Shown one piece after another: positions 27,627 to 36,680 of a stretch of 64,000 nt of DNA. Within the stretch, counting starts at the first letter, position 1. Each line of letters opens with the position of its first letter. Position numbers and translations under genes: made by a program. Under the pieces are notes generated by a model. The model was not told where the DNA came from. It did not search any database and saw nothing but the letters and a program-made list of their open reading frames with translations. Origin of the DNA: ZYF759 sp046297455 (GTDB taxonomy: Bacteria; Pseudomonadota; Alphaproteobacteria; Rhizobiales; Rhizobiaceae); NCBI GenBank assembly GCA_046297455.1, contig JBKBIT010000001.1:124001-188000 (forward strand), given 5' to 3'.

Positions 27627-28547
27627 TCACCCAAGCTGTTCACCCAAGGGGACAGCCTCGAGCGTGCGGAGCACAATCTGGGCAAAACCATCGACCGCCG
27701 GGAGCGGCGCGCGGCTGCGCCTAGCGGCCAGTGAAAGGATGTCGGCCGGAATATTTCTTTCGGCCAGTTCGATGAAGGCAAGTTCTCCAGCCTCGACCTC
27801 GGGTTGGGCGTCGACGCGCGTCATGAACCCCACCGCCATGGTGCGCAGTATCATGGATTTCATGACCGCCACGGAGTTGGTAGTCAAAGCGGGCGGGTGG
27901 CGTTCGCCCATGCGGGCAAGGAGCCCGCGCACTATGGCGCTGAGCGCCAGCGTGTCGTCTGGCAGTACGACGTCATAGGGCACGCAGTCGACGAGGCGCA
28001 GGCGGTCCTCCGTCGCCAAGGGGTGCCTGGCATTGACGACCACGCCGATGGGCCACGGCATCGCTGCCAGACGCTGGATGTCGGGGCGGTTCGGCATGTT
28101 GAATGCCAGCGCGAGGTCGACCTCGCCGCGAACGAGAAGATCGAGGCTGGCCGTTGTGCCCGTGATCTGGATCTCGAAATTGACGCCCGGATGTTTTTCT
28201 CTGAAGCTGGCCACGAGGTCCGGCAACAGACCGCGCTCGAAGCAGCCCATGGTGGCGATGCGCACCGTGCCGCTGCTGAGACCGCGCACGGCGTCCAGGG
28301 CGCCCTGCATGCGTTCGGCGTCGGCAAACCATCGCCTGACTTCCAGCAAGAGGGTCTGTCCGGCCAGGGTCAGCCGCATGCCGCGCGGTTCGCGCTCGAA
28401 GAGCGGCGACCCCATCTCGTCTTCCAGTTTCAGGATTTGCCGGTTAACGGCCGAGGCCGCGACATTCAGCCGCCGAGCGGCCTCCTGGATCGAACCATGG
28501 CGCGCCACCTGTTCGAAATATCTCATCGCAGGCGAAAAAAGAGGCAA
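27627..28547 (-). CDS. LysR-family transcriptional regulator
   Basis: A 306-aa regulator with the N-terminal helix-turn-helix RYFEQVARHGSIQEAARRLNV and a LysR effector domain (GTVRIATMGCFERGLLPDLV). The TTG at 28547 is favoured: AAGGGGA lies seven bases upstream and the protein then starts two residues before the typical LFSPAMRYF. An ATG at 28619 would add 24 residues with no homology. It is divergent from the NMT1-type ABC and hydroxylase operon and is its likely regulator. Confidence 0.87.
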   Translation of the reverse strand: MPLFSPAMRYFEQVARHGSIQEAARRLNVAASAVNRQILKLEDEMGSPLFEREPRGMRLTLAGQTLLLEVRRWFADAERMQGALDAVRGLSSGTVRIATMGCFERGLLPDLVASFREKHPGVNFEIQITGTTASLDLLVRGEVDLALAFNMPNRPDIQRLAAMPWPIGVVVNARHPLATEDRLRLVDCVPYDVVLPDDTLALSAIVRGLLARMGERHPPALTTNSVAVMKSMILRTMAVGFMTRVDAQPEVEAGELAFIELAERNIPADILSLAARRSRAPLPAVDGFAQIVLRTLEAVPLGEQLG

Positions 28548-28710
28548 GTCGCAGTCCCCTTGGGCAGCGTTTCGCCGCCTTTCTAAGCATACACTTTTCG
28601 GCAACGGAACATGCAACATTCAGCGATAGACAGCAATGCCAATGCTATCCATCGTGACTCCCGCAAAAGACCTTTCGCGCACCAAACCGTGCCAATTCGG
28701 GAGTTCCGTT

Positions 28711-29706
28711 ATGTTTCGCAGAACCCTTCTTCGCTCCGCTCTCGCTTCCCTTGCGGCCACCATCCTGTTCAGTGGGCATGCGGTTGCGCAGGACCGCGCG
28801 ACACTCATTCTCGACTGGGTCCCGGATGGCTCCTATGCGGCGTTCTACGCCGGGGTCGATCAGGGCTTCTATGAGGAAGTCGGCATCGACCTGACCATCG
28901 AGCGCGGCTTCGGCTCTTCCGATACGGTGACCAAGATCGCTACCGGCGTCGCCGAATTCGGCATTGCCGATATCGGCGCCCTGATGGCGGGCAGCGTCCG
29001 CGCGGAAACCCCGGTCAAGGCCATCGCCTCGATCTATACGCGTCCGCCGCACTCCATCTTCGTGCTGGAGGATAGTGGGATCGAAAGCTTCAAGGACCTG
29101 GAGGGCCGCAGCCTCGCAGGCGCCCCCGGCTCTGGCGTGCGTGTCTTCCTGCCTCTGGTTCTGGACCGCGAAGGCGTGGACATAGACAAGATCGACCTGG
29201 TCAACGCCGAGCCAGCGACGATGGGGCCGCTCCTCGTCAGCGGACAGGCGGACGCCGTGACCGGCTTTCTGACCAACAGGCCGCGTTTCGACGTCATGGC
29301 TGCCGAGCAGGGCAAGACCGTGCGCGTGCTGGAGTTCGCCGATGCGATCCAGATCTACGGCAATGCACTGGTTGCGTCTGAGGCCACGCTCGAATCCTCT
29401 CCTGACCTGACCAAGCGCTTCGTGGCAGCCACGATGAAAGCGTTGGAGTTCGGGCGGGACAATCCGGAAGAAGCCGTCGCTTCGATGATGAAGATGGTGC
29501 CAGGCCTTAATCCGGAAGGTGATGGAGCAGCCATCCTCGTTCACAATTTCCTGACGTTCGAAAGCGATGTGGCAGCACGCCTGCCAGTGGGTTCCTTCGA
29601 CGCCGAGCAGTTGAAGGAGACGTGGGAGGTGGTCGCGGAGGCACAGGGCTTCGATGCCGCCGCAGTCGATCCCGAAAGCTTCGTCACCCGCGACTTCCTG
29701 CCCTGA
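28711..29706 (+). CDS. ABC transporter substrate-binding protein, NMT1/THI5 (SsuA/ThiY) type
   Basis: A 331-aa periplasmic protein with a signal peptide (MFRRTLLRSALASLAATILF, cleavage near AVAQ). The opening LILDWVPDGSYAAFYAGVDQGFYEEVGIDL is the NMT1/THI5 signature; relatives bind thiamine pyrimidines, riboflavin precursors, sulfonates or nitrate. GGGAG is about eight bases before the ATG at 28711. The deaminase, molybdenum hydroxylase and amidase genes downstream favour a nitrogen heterocycle as ligand. Confidence 0.87.
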   Translation: MFRRTLLRSALASLAATILFSGHAVAQDRATLILDWVPDGSYAAFYAGVDQGFYEEVGIDLTIERGFGSSDTVTKIATGVAEFGIADIGALMAGSVRAETPVKAIASIYTRPPHSIFVLEDSGIESFKDLEGRSLAGAPGSGVRVFLPLVLDREGVDIDKIDLVNAEPATMGPLLVSGQADAVTGFLTNRPRFDVMAAEQGKTVRVLEFADAIQIYGNALVASEATLESSPDLTKRFVAATMKALEFGRDNPEEAVASMMKMVPGLNPEGDGAAILVHNFLTFESDVAARLPVGSFDAEQLKETWEVVAEAQGFDAAAVDPESFVTRDFLP

Positions 29707-29723
29707 TCGGGAGTTCGACAGCG

Positions 29724-30542
29724 ATGAATGCCGAAGCGCGATCTGGGGTTCCGGCACTACGTTTTGCGGGCGTTTCGCAGGCGTTCCTGTCGCGTGACGG
29801 CTCGGAGATCAGAGCACTCGACGGGATCGACTTCGCCATCAGGCGAGGGGAGTTCCTGTCGATTGTCGGTCCATCCGGCTGTGGCAAGTCTACTGCGCTC
29901 AGGCTCGTTGCCGGCCTCGACAAGCCCACACTTGGCGAGGTCCTGGTCAACGAGCAGCCGGTTGCCAGGCAGCTCGATTTTGTCGGCATGGTGTTCCAGA
30001 AGCCCACACTCCTGCACTGGCTCACGATCGAGCAGAACGTGCTCCTGCCGATCAAGGTCCGTCGCGGACGGGTCCTGTCTTCTGACCGGGACAAGGCACA
30101 AGCGCTGCTCAACACGGTGGGTCTTGGCCAGTTCGGTTCCAAGATGCCCGGCGAGCTTTCCGGCGGCATGCAGCAGCGTGCCGCCATCTGCCGGGCACTG
30201 GTCCAGGACCCGGACATCCTGCTGATGGACGAGCCATTTGGCGCGCTCGACGCCCTGACCCGCGAGGAGATGTGTTTCGAGCTGATGCGCATCTGGTCCG
30301 TCACAAGGAAGACCATCGTCTTTGTGACCCACTCCATACCTGAATCGGTCCTTCTGTCGGACCGCGTCGTGGTGATGTCGCCGCGCCCGGGCCGGATTGC
30401 CGATGTGGTCGAGGTTTCCGCGCCCCGGCCACGCAGTCTTGATTCGATGGCAACGCCGGAATTCGTGGCCGCCACCAATCGCATACGCGAGAAGATCTAT
30501 GGAAACGACAGCACTTCCGCGACTCATCGCCCGACCCTCTAG
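29724..30542 (+). CDS. ABC transporter ATPase (SsuB/ThiZ type)
   Basis: A 272-aa ATPase with Walker A GPSGCGKST, Q loop FQKPTLLHWLTI, signature LSGGMQQRAAICRAL, Walker B LLMDEPFGALD and H loop VTHSIPESV. This is the nitrate/sulfonate/thiamine-pyrimidine branch, which lacks a TOBE domain. It overlaps the permease start by 44 bases. Confidence 0.88.
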   Translation: MNAEARSGVPALRFAGVSQAFLSRDGSEIRALDGIDFAIRRGEFLSIVGPSGCGKSTALRLVAGLDKPTLGEVLVNEQPVARQLDFVGMVFQKPTLLHWLTIEQNVLLPIKVRRGRVLSSDRDKAQALLNTVGLGQFGSKMPGELSGGMQQRAAICRALVQDPDILLMDEPFGALDALTREEMCFELMRIWSVTRKTIVFVTHSIPESVLLSDRVVVMSPRPGRIADVVEVSAPRPRSLDSMATPEFVAATNRIREKIYGNDSTSATHRPTL

Positions 30543-31326
30543 GGCGCAGCGCATCTGGCAAGCCGCGCAGGGCGTCGTCGTGCCTGTTGCGACCCTGATC
30601 GCCGTCATTGCCATCTGGGAAGCCTTGGCGAGAACGCTTTCGCTGCCCGCTTATCTCTTGCCGGCGCCCAGCCGCATCCTGATTGAACTGAACAACGTGT
30701 CGTCTCATCTGCTGCCAAACATCATGGCGACGCTGACGACGGTACTCCTGGGTTTCGTGGCATCGATCGTGGTGGCGATCCCGCTTGCAATCGCCATCTC
30801 CGCCTCGCCCTGGGTGGCGCGGGCCATCTATCCTTTGCTGCTTGTCACGCAGTCGACCCCGATCATCGCGATCGCGCCCATTCTCGTCGTGATGGCCGGA
30901 ACCGGGCAGCTGTCGCGCACGCTGGTGACATTCCTGATCGCGTTTTTCCCCTTACTTGTGTCGACTGTCACGGGCCTTCTCGCCACACCGAAGGAAACCG
31001 TCGACCTCGCCCGTGCGCTGCGCATGAGTTTCTGGCAGGAATTGCGGTTCATCCGCATGCCGACTGCAATTCCCTTCATCTTCAGCGGGCTTCGCGTGGC
31101 GATTTCCCTGTCGGTGATTGGCGCGGTGGTGGCGGAGTTCGTCACCGCAAATGCGGGGTTGGGCTATCTCATCACCCAGTCCACCGCGTTCTTCAATGTT
31201 CCGCTCGCCTTCGGTGCCGTCATCCTCCTCGCCATCATGGGGATCACGCTGTTCGGCTGCGTGGTGCTTGCGGAGCGCCTTCTATTCCCTTGGTCGGTTT
31301 CATCCGACCGGACAACCCGTGAGTGA
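30499..31326 (+). CDS. ABC transporter permease (SsuC/ThiX type)
   Basis: A 275-aa permease with about six helices and the EAA-like loop (DLARALRMSFWQELRFIRMPTAIPFIFSGLRV region). The ATG at 30499 lies within the end of the ATPase gene, a tight overlap common in this operon. As is usual for this family, a single permease gene implies a homodimeric pore. Confidence 0.87.
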   Translation: METTALPRLIARPSRAQRIWQAAQGVVVPVATLIAVIAIWEALARTLSLPAYLLPAPSRILIELNNVSSHLLPNIMATLTTVLLGFVASIVVAIPLAIAISASPWVARAIYPLLLVTQSTPIIAIAPILVVMAGTGQLSRTLVTFLIAFFPLLVSTVTGLLATPKETVDLARALRMSFWQELRFIRMPTAIPFIFSGLRVAISLSVIGAVVAEFVTANAGLGYLITQSTAFFNVPLAFGAVILLAIMGITLFGCVVLAERLLFPWSVSSDRTTRE

Positions 31327-31327
31327 C

Positions 31328-31819
31328 ATGAACAAACTCCCCGATCTCGACCACATCGCCTATCTCGAAAAGGCACTCGACGTAGCCCGACGCGCGCTCG
31401 CCAACGGCAAGCATCCATTTGGGGCCATTCTTGTGGGCCCGGAGGGGGAGGTGCTGATGGAACAGGAGAATGCATTCGATCAGGAAGGCCGTGTCGGCCA
31501 TGCCGAAACGGTGCTGAGCCGCCGAGCGTGCCAGGCCTACGATGCCGATTTCCTGGCAGCCTGCTCGATGTACGTCTCGGCCGAGCCATGCGCGATGTGC
31601 GCGGGATCCGCCTATTGGGCGGGCATCGGACGCGTGGTCTATGCCATGTCCGAAAAGCGACTGGGCAAGATCATCGGCCCTCACCCGGACAACCTGACGC
31701 TCGATCTTCCCTGCCGCGCGGTTCTCGAAGCCGGCCAGCGGCCTGTAGAGGTGATCGGCCCCTTGATGGAGGATGACGAAGCTGTCGCCGCAATTCATTA
31801 CGGTGCCTGGGATCACTAA
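31328..31819 (+). CDS. nucleobase/nucleoside deaminase (CMP/dCMP deaminase superfamily)
   Basis: A 163-aa zinc enzyme with the metal-binding and proton-shuttle motif HAE (GHAETVLS, His near 58) and PCAMC (near 85-89). Overall it resembles guanine deaminase GuaD and TadA-like enzymes, which replace a ring amino group by oxygen. Positioned between an NMT1-type importer and a molybdenum hydroxylase, it probably deaminates the imported ring or a product of it. A GTG at 31319 is an alternative start. Confidence 0.83.
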   Translation: MNKLPDLDHIAYLEKALDVARRALANGKHPFGAILVGPEGEVLMEQENAFDQEGRVGHAETVLSRRACQAYDADFLAACSMYVSAEPCAMCAGSAYWAGIGRVVYAMSEKRLGKIIGPHPDNLTLDLPCRAVLEAGQRPVEVIGPLMEDDEAVAAIHYGAWDH

Positions 31820-31820
31820 G

Positions 31821-32561
31821 ATGATGGTTCGTGCGGCCGATCAGCTCGACGCGGTGCGGCTGGCCGCCAACGGCGCTGTCTTCGGCGCCGGCCTGACAGC
31901 GATGCCCGTTACGAATGCCGCACCTGAAAGCCTGCTCGTCGACCTGTCAACGATCTCCGCCTTGCGTGGCATTTCGGTCGAAGGCGATACGCTAAAAATC
32001 GGCGCCCTGACCACGTTGGAAACATTGCGCCAGGACACCGCGGTGGCGCTGCACCTGCCAGAACTGGTCGATCTTCTGCCCTATGTTGCCAGCGTCCAGG
32101 TACGCAATAGAGGAACCATCGGCGGCAACATCGCATGGCGAAAGGGTGATCTCATCCCGTCGCTGGTGGCGCGCGGCGCTCGCCTGCGCGGGCCCGATCT
32201 CGATATTGCGGTCGAAAACTACGAAAGCGGCCTGATTGGCGAGGTCCTGATACCGATCACCAGTGACATCGGGTTCGCTGAAAAGATCGGTTATCGAGCG
32301 GCCTTTTCGCCGCCGCTGGTGACGGTGGCGGCAACGGTGGGGATGGCGCAGGGCAAGATCGAAAAATGCCGCCTGGCCATCGGCGGGGGCGAGCCGGTCC
32401 TGCGGCTGGCGACAACGGAAGCATCGCTTGCAGGCAGCAATCCCGTCTCCATCGACTGGCGGGAAGTGCGGGAGCGGATCATCGACGAGGCCGGGCACGG
32501 TCATCGAGGCCGTGTGGCCGCTGGCGTGCTTGTTCATCTGCTGGCGGAGAAGCTGTCATGA
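31821..32561 (+). CDS. molybdenum hydroxylase FAD subunit (CoxM/XdhB type)
   Basis: A 246-aa FAD-binding subunit with the characteristic VRNRGTIGGNIA motif and a C-terminal CO-dehydrogenase flavoprotein domain (CRLAIGGGEPVLRLATTEASL). It passes electrons from the FeS subunit to the acceptor. It is shorter than the usual 270-290 aa because the segment after the first FAD loop is compact. It begins one base after the deaminase stop and overlaps the next gene by ATGA. Confidence 0.83.
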   Translation: MMVRAADQLDAVRLAANGAVFGAGLTAMPVTNAAPESLLVDLSTISALRGISVEGDTLKIGALTTLETLRQDTAVALHLPELVDLLPYVASVQVRNRGTIGGNIAWRKGDLIPSLVARGARLRGPDLDIAVENYESGLIGEVLIPITSDIGFAEKIGYRAAFSPPLVTVAATVGMAQGKIEKCRLAIGGGEPVLRLATTEASLAGSNPVSIDWREVRERIIDEAGHGHRGRVAAGVLVHLLAEKLS

Positions 32562-34723
32562 CCAGGCACCATGCGGCTGGCGCCGGCTTCCGTTTCCTGA
32601 GTGATCTTTTGCCTGCGGGCTGCCTCCATGCGGCCGTCACGCGCAGCGTCGTTCCGCACGCCAGGATCGTTTCCGTGGACACGCGCGCCGCCCTGGCGCT
32701 TCCGGGCGTCGTCGCGGTACTGACAGAGCAGGATCTGTGCGGCAAACGCCGGTTCGGCATGCGCGTTGAAGACCAGCCCGTCTTGTGCGGCGACACTATC
32801 CGCACTGTTGGCGATCCTCTCGCGGTCGTGGCAGCCGTGGATGCGTCAACGGCAAGGCAGGCAGCTTCCTTGGTCTCCGTCGAACTGGAACCTCTGGCCG
32901 TCGTCGCATCGGCGGAAGAGGCACTGCGGGAAGGCGCTCCTTCGCTTCATCCGTCCGGCAATCTGCTTCATTCGACGCATTTCGAGCGCGGTGACCTCGA
33001 AACGGCTTTCGCACAATGCGTCCATGTCATCGAGGACGAGTATACCACGCTCCATCAGGCGCCGGCCTTCATGGAGACGGAAAGCGCGCTGGCAGCGCCG
33101 GAAAATGGAGGCATCACCATCCATGCGCCCGGCCACTGGGCCGAGATGGAACGGCAGGAGATCGCCGCCATTCTGGCATTGCCCCCGGACAAGGTACGGG
33201 TGGTGGGCAGCCCGGCGGGCGGCTCCTTCGGCGGGAAAGATCAGCTGCACGCCCAGCCACTGGCCGCGCTCCTGGCGCAGGCTACGGGGCGGCCTGTGCG
33301 GCTTCGCTGGTCCCGAGAGGAATCCTTCGCCTATGGTGTGAAGCGTCATCCCTTTCGCATCCGCATGCGTACGGGCTGCGACGGGCAGGGGCGGCTGCTC
33401 GCGCATGAAGTCGACCTGCTTGCAGACAGCGGCGCCTATGCCCAGCATGGACCGGAAGTGCTCGACACCGCCCACGAGAACGTCCAGGGGCCTTACGCGT
33501 TTTCGGCTGTCCGCGCGACGGGCCGGCTTGCCTACACCAATAACGGCATATCGGGCGCCATGCGCGGTTTTGGGGCGTTGCAGGTGCAGTCGGCGCTGGA
33601 GCAGCAGATCGAGCGGCTGGCCAAGCTCGTCGGGCTCGAACCGAAGGATTTCCGTGCCCGCAATCTCCGTGCCGATGACGCAGCCGGCCAGTTGGGACAG
33701 ACGCTTGCGGCGCCCGCTTATGCGGGTCGCGCGCTTGCAGCCCTGCCGCCCGTGCCGGCGCCGCAAAGGGAAGGCCGTTTCCTGCAAGCCAGTGGTATCG
33801 CGCTGGTGGAAAAAGGCGAGGGCTTCGCCAGAGGCGGGCCCAACCACGCATCGATACGGCTCGGCATCGCCGATGGCGGGCGCGTGCTGGTGCAACTCGG
33901 CCTGAGCGAACTGGGCCAGGGCATGGCGGAGGCGGCTGCGCTTTGCGCGGAACAACTGCTCGGCTGCTCACGCAACGATATCGACGTGGTGCTCGCGGAC
34001 ACCGCGACCACGCCGGATTCCGGGCCTATCGCCGCCAGCCGTGGCGCCGGCATTTGCTGGCGAACGGTCAAGGCGGCCAGACCTGCCTTCACGACCGCCG
34101 TGCTGGATGCCGCCGCGGCGCTGTGCGGCGAGAACCCGGACGGACTTCGCATCGGTCCCGGCGGGGTCTGGACGCAGGGAGCGAACGAAGCGACGGTCCC
34201 CTTTCATGCGCTGGCCGGCATCGACATCGTCATGGAGACGCCATCCATCGAGACGGCGACGGGCAGTGGAGCCGTCCACGCGATCTTTGCCGCATGCGCG
34301 GCCATGGCGACAGTGCGCGTCGACAGGCTGACGGGCCGGATTGCGGTGAAGCATGTTCATTTCGTGCCGGTCACCGGACCGGTCCTTTCCCAAGCGGGCG
34401 TGCAGGCGCAGATGGAGGGGGGTGCCGCTCTCGGCCTGGGTTTCACCCTGCTCGAAAGGCTGGAGGCCGACGCGGGCCAGTTCAGTGCCTCGAATCTCGA
34501 CGGCTATCTCATCCCGACGATTGCCGACATGGGGCGTGTGACGGTGACGGCGGTGAGTGACATTCCGGAGGATGGACTCGGGCCTCGCGGGGTCGGCGAA
34601 ATATCCGTCAATGCCGCCGCCCCCGCCATCATCAGTGCCATTCATGCGGCGACGGGTTTCGTTGCCAGGCAGTTGCCGATCGACCCTGCACAACTGCTCG
34701 ACCATCTGGAGGCAAATACATGA
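32558..34723 (+). CDS. molybdenum hydroxylase large subunit (XdhA/CoxL type)
   Basis: A 721-aa molybdopterin-binding subunit. It shows the N-terminal ald_Xan_dh_C part (HARIVSVDTRAALALPGVVAVL), the cofactor loops GGSFGGKD, GAMRGFGALQ and the catalytic Glu in GPRGVGE (near 681). It hydroxylates an electron-poor C-H next to a ring nitrogen, or an aldehyde, using water. Gene order FAD, Mo, FeS, all ATGA-coupled, matches bacterial xanthine dehydrogenase-like enzymes. The substrate cannot be assigned; the presence of a deaminase and an amidase argues for a ring that is oxidised and then opened. Confidence 0.88.
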   Translation: MTRHHAAGAGFRFLSDLLPAGCLHAAVTRSVVPHARIVSVDTRAALALPGVVAVLTEQDLCGKRRFGMRVEDQPVLCGDTIRTVGDPLAVVAAVDASTARQAASLVSVELEPLAVVASAEEALREGAPSLHPSGNLLHSTHFERGDLETAFAQCVHVIEDEYTTLHQAPAFMETESALAAPENGGITIHAPGHWAEMERQEIAAILALPPDKVRVVGSPAGGSFGGKDQLHAQPLAALLAQATGRPVRLRWSREESFAYGVKRHPFRIRMRTGCDGQGRLLAHEVDLLADSGAYAQHGPEVLDTAHENVQGPYAFSAVRATGRLAYTNNGISGAMRGFGALQVQSALEQQIERLAKLVGLEPKDFRARNLRADDAAGQLGQTLAAPAYAGRALAALPPVPAPQREGRFLQASGIALVEKGEGFARGGPNHASIRLGIADGGRVLVQLGLSELGQGMAEAAALCAEQLLGCSRNDIDVVLADTATTPDSGPIAASRGAGICWRTVKAARPAFTTAVLDAAAALCGENPDGLRIGPGGVWTQGANEATVPFHALAGIDIVMETPSIETATGSGAVHAIFAACAAMATVRVDRLTGRIAVKHVHFVPVTGPVLSQAGVQAQMEGGAALGLGFTLLERLEADAGQFSASNLDGYLIPTIADMGRVTVTAVSDIPEDGLGPRGVGEISVNAAAPAIISAIHAATGFVARQLPIDPAQLLDHLEANT

Positions 34724-35169
34724 TCGCCGCGTTTCACGTCGATGGCCGGGAGGTCACGATCGAAGGTGACTGGAACCGCAGTCTGCTGTCGATCCTGCGC
34801 GAGGAACTGGACCTCCAGAGCGCCAAGCCCGGCTGCGAGATCGGCCGCTGCGGCGCCTGCACCGTGCTGCTCGACGGCGAACCGGTGAATTCGTGTCTGG
34901 TACCGCTGGCCCATGTCGAGGGACGGACGGTGACGACCGCCGAGGGACTTCCGGTGATGGAGGTCGAGACCGCAATGCAGATGCTGGACGAGTTGCACGC
35001 CGCCCAATGCGGATACTGCATCAACGGCCTGCTGGTGATGCTCGTCTGGCTACAGCTGCATGAAACCGGCTCCGTGGATCCAAGGCTGCTCCTGGCGGGC
35101 AATCTTTGCCGCTGCTCCGCCCAGACGGCGCTTGCCCGGTCGCTCGAGCCCGAGACGGTGCCTACGTGA
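34720..35169 (+). CDS. molybdenum hydroxylase 2Fe-2S subunit (CoxS type)
   Basis: A 149-aa protein with a plant-type ferredoxin cluster (CEIGRCGACTVLLDG ... NSC) and a second [2Fe-2S] site (CGYC and CRC in GNLCRCSAQ). The usual CTPGM and CRCTGY segments read CINGL and CRCSAQ, so the domain facing the cofactor has diverged. It completes the three-subunit hydroxylase and overlaps the amidase start by GTGA. Confidence 0.88.
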   Translation: MIAAFHVDGREVTIEGDWNRSLLSILREELDLQSAKPGCEIGRCGACTVLLDGEPVNSCLVPLAHVEGRTVTTAEGLPVMEVETAMQMLDELHAAQCGYCINGLLVMLVWLQLHETGSVDPRLLLAGNLCRCSAQTALARSLEPETVPT

Positions 35170-36599
35170 ACGAGGATGTGCTGACGCAATCGGCCACCGA
35201 ACTGCTGGGCCGGATGCGGGGAGGGGAGTTGTCGTCCTCGGACCTGATCCAGATGAGCCTGGAACGGATCGAGGCCATCAACCCCAGGCTCAATGCCGTT
35301 GTTGCGCTCGACCGGGAGCGGGCACGGGATGCCGCGGCCGAGGCGGATCGGCGCTGGAAGGAGGGGGCGGCGCGCCCGCTCGAAGGGCTGCCCGTCACGA
35401 TCAAGGACAGTTTCGACGTGGAAGCCATGCCGGCCACGGCGGGCTCCCCGCTCTATCGCGACCGCAAGGGCGCAGCCGATGCGCCTGCTGTCGCCCGCTT
35501 GCGCGAAGCCGGTGCGATCATTGTCGGCAAGACCAACGTGTCCGAGATGCTCGCCGACCTGCAATCATCCAATCCGCTGTTCGGCGCGACCTCCAATCCC
35601 CACGGCCTGACGCGTTCTGCAGGGGGGTCGTCCGGAGGTTCGGCAGCGGCCGTCGCGTCAGGGCTCTCCACGCTCGATCTGGGGTCAGACCTGTGCGGTT
35701 CGATCCGCTGGCCGGCGCATTGCTGCGGTCTCTTCGCCCTCAAACCCGGCTGGGGAACCGTGCCCATGTATGGCCACGTACCGCCTCCTCCCGGCGCGAC
35801 CGCACCTGCAGAAATCTCGACGGGTGGGCCGTTTGCCCGCAGCGCGGCTGATCTGCGGCTTGCCTATTCGGTGCTTTCGGGGCGAACGCTTTCCTTCGTT
35901 CCCCTCGACCGACGCCCGTTGCGGGTGGCCGTATGGACAGAGGAGGCCCTGGCGCCGAGCGATCCGGAGGTTCTCTTCGTGGTGATGGAGGCGGCGCGGC
36001 GTCTGCAGGAAGCCGGCGCAATCGTGGACCATCAAGCGCGCCCGGCTTTCGGCTTTGCGGAAGCCTTCGAGGTGTTCTCGCTGCTGGCCTACCGCATTCT
36101 GGCGCTCGGGCTGACGCCGGAGGCCCGAGCGACGCAGATGGACATTGCGACCAGGCTATTGCCAGGCGACCTATCGCATGCGGCATTGCGTGCGAGGGGC
36201 GCTGCGCTCGACGATCGTGCGCTAGCAGAACTGAATAGACGCCGCCAAACGCTCGCGCGGGCCTGGGGCTCGTTCTTCGTTGAGTGGGATGTCGTGCTCT
36301 GCCCGCCAGCACCGCGTGCGGCAATAGCTCACGATCTTGCTGCCGACATTCATGCACGAACCGTCAGGGTGAACGGCCATGATGTTCCTTATTTCCATCT
36401 CACCGACTGGTGCTGCCTCGCGAGCGTCGCGGATCTGCCTTCGGCGATCGTGCCTTTCCCTGCAACAGACCAATCCTTGCCTCTTGGGGTGCAGATCATC
36501 AGTGCAGCCGGCGAGGAAGCAATGGCGCTCGCCGTCGCCGATCGTCTCGAGCGATCTGGTTTTTCCTACCGCTCGCCGACGATGATCTGGCAGTCCTGA
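35166..36599 (+). CDS. amidase signature family hydrolase
   Basis: A 477-aa amidase. The Ser-cisSer-Lys triad is visible: Lys in VTIKDSFD (near 80), cis-Ser in GGSSGGSAAAV (near 155) and nucleophile Ser in DLCGSIRWPA (near 179). The oxyanion segment normally reads GSDxGGSIR; here the first Gly of GGS is Cys. The GTG at 35166 is coupled to the 2Fe-2S gene. It probably hydrolyses an amide produced by ring oxidation or opening and is the last gene of the operon. Confidence 0.86.
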   Translation: MNEDVLTQSATELLGRMRGGELSSSDLIQMSLERIEAINPRLNAVVALDRERARDAAAEADRRWKEGAARPLEGLPVTIKDSFDVEAMPATAGSPLYRDRKGAADAPAVARLREAGAIIVGKTNVSEMLADLQSSNPLFGATSNPHGLTRSAGGSSGGSAAAVASGLSTLDLGSDLCGSIRWPAHCCGLFALKPGWGTVPMYGHVPPPPGATAPAEISTGGPFARSAADLRLAYSVLSGRTLSFVPLDRRPLRVAVWTEEALAPSDPEVLFVVMEAARRLQEAGAIVDHQARPAFGFAEAFEVFSLLAYRILALGLTPEARATQMDIATRLLPGDLSHAALRARGAALDDRALAELNRRRQTLARAWGSFFVEWDVVLCPPAPRAAIAHDLAADIHARTVRVNGHDVPYFHLTDWCCLASVADLPSAIVPFPATDQSLPLGVQIISAAGEEAMALAVADRLERSGFSYRSPTMIWQS

Positions 36600-36680
36600 G
36601 GCTTGGTCGGCGAAAATCAGGTTTCGCCGGCGATCATTTGCGGCAAAGCGCAGTCTCCGGCTGACCGTGGCGGAGACCGT

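Noticed and set aside
26264..27781. 505-aa minus-strand open frame opposite the DhaK-DhaL gene
   Set aside because: Antisense shadow of the kinase; no recognisable fold.
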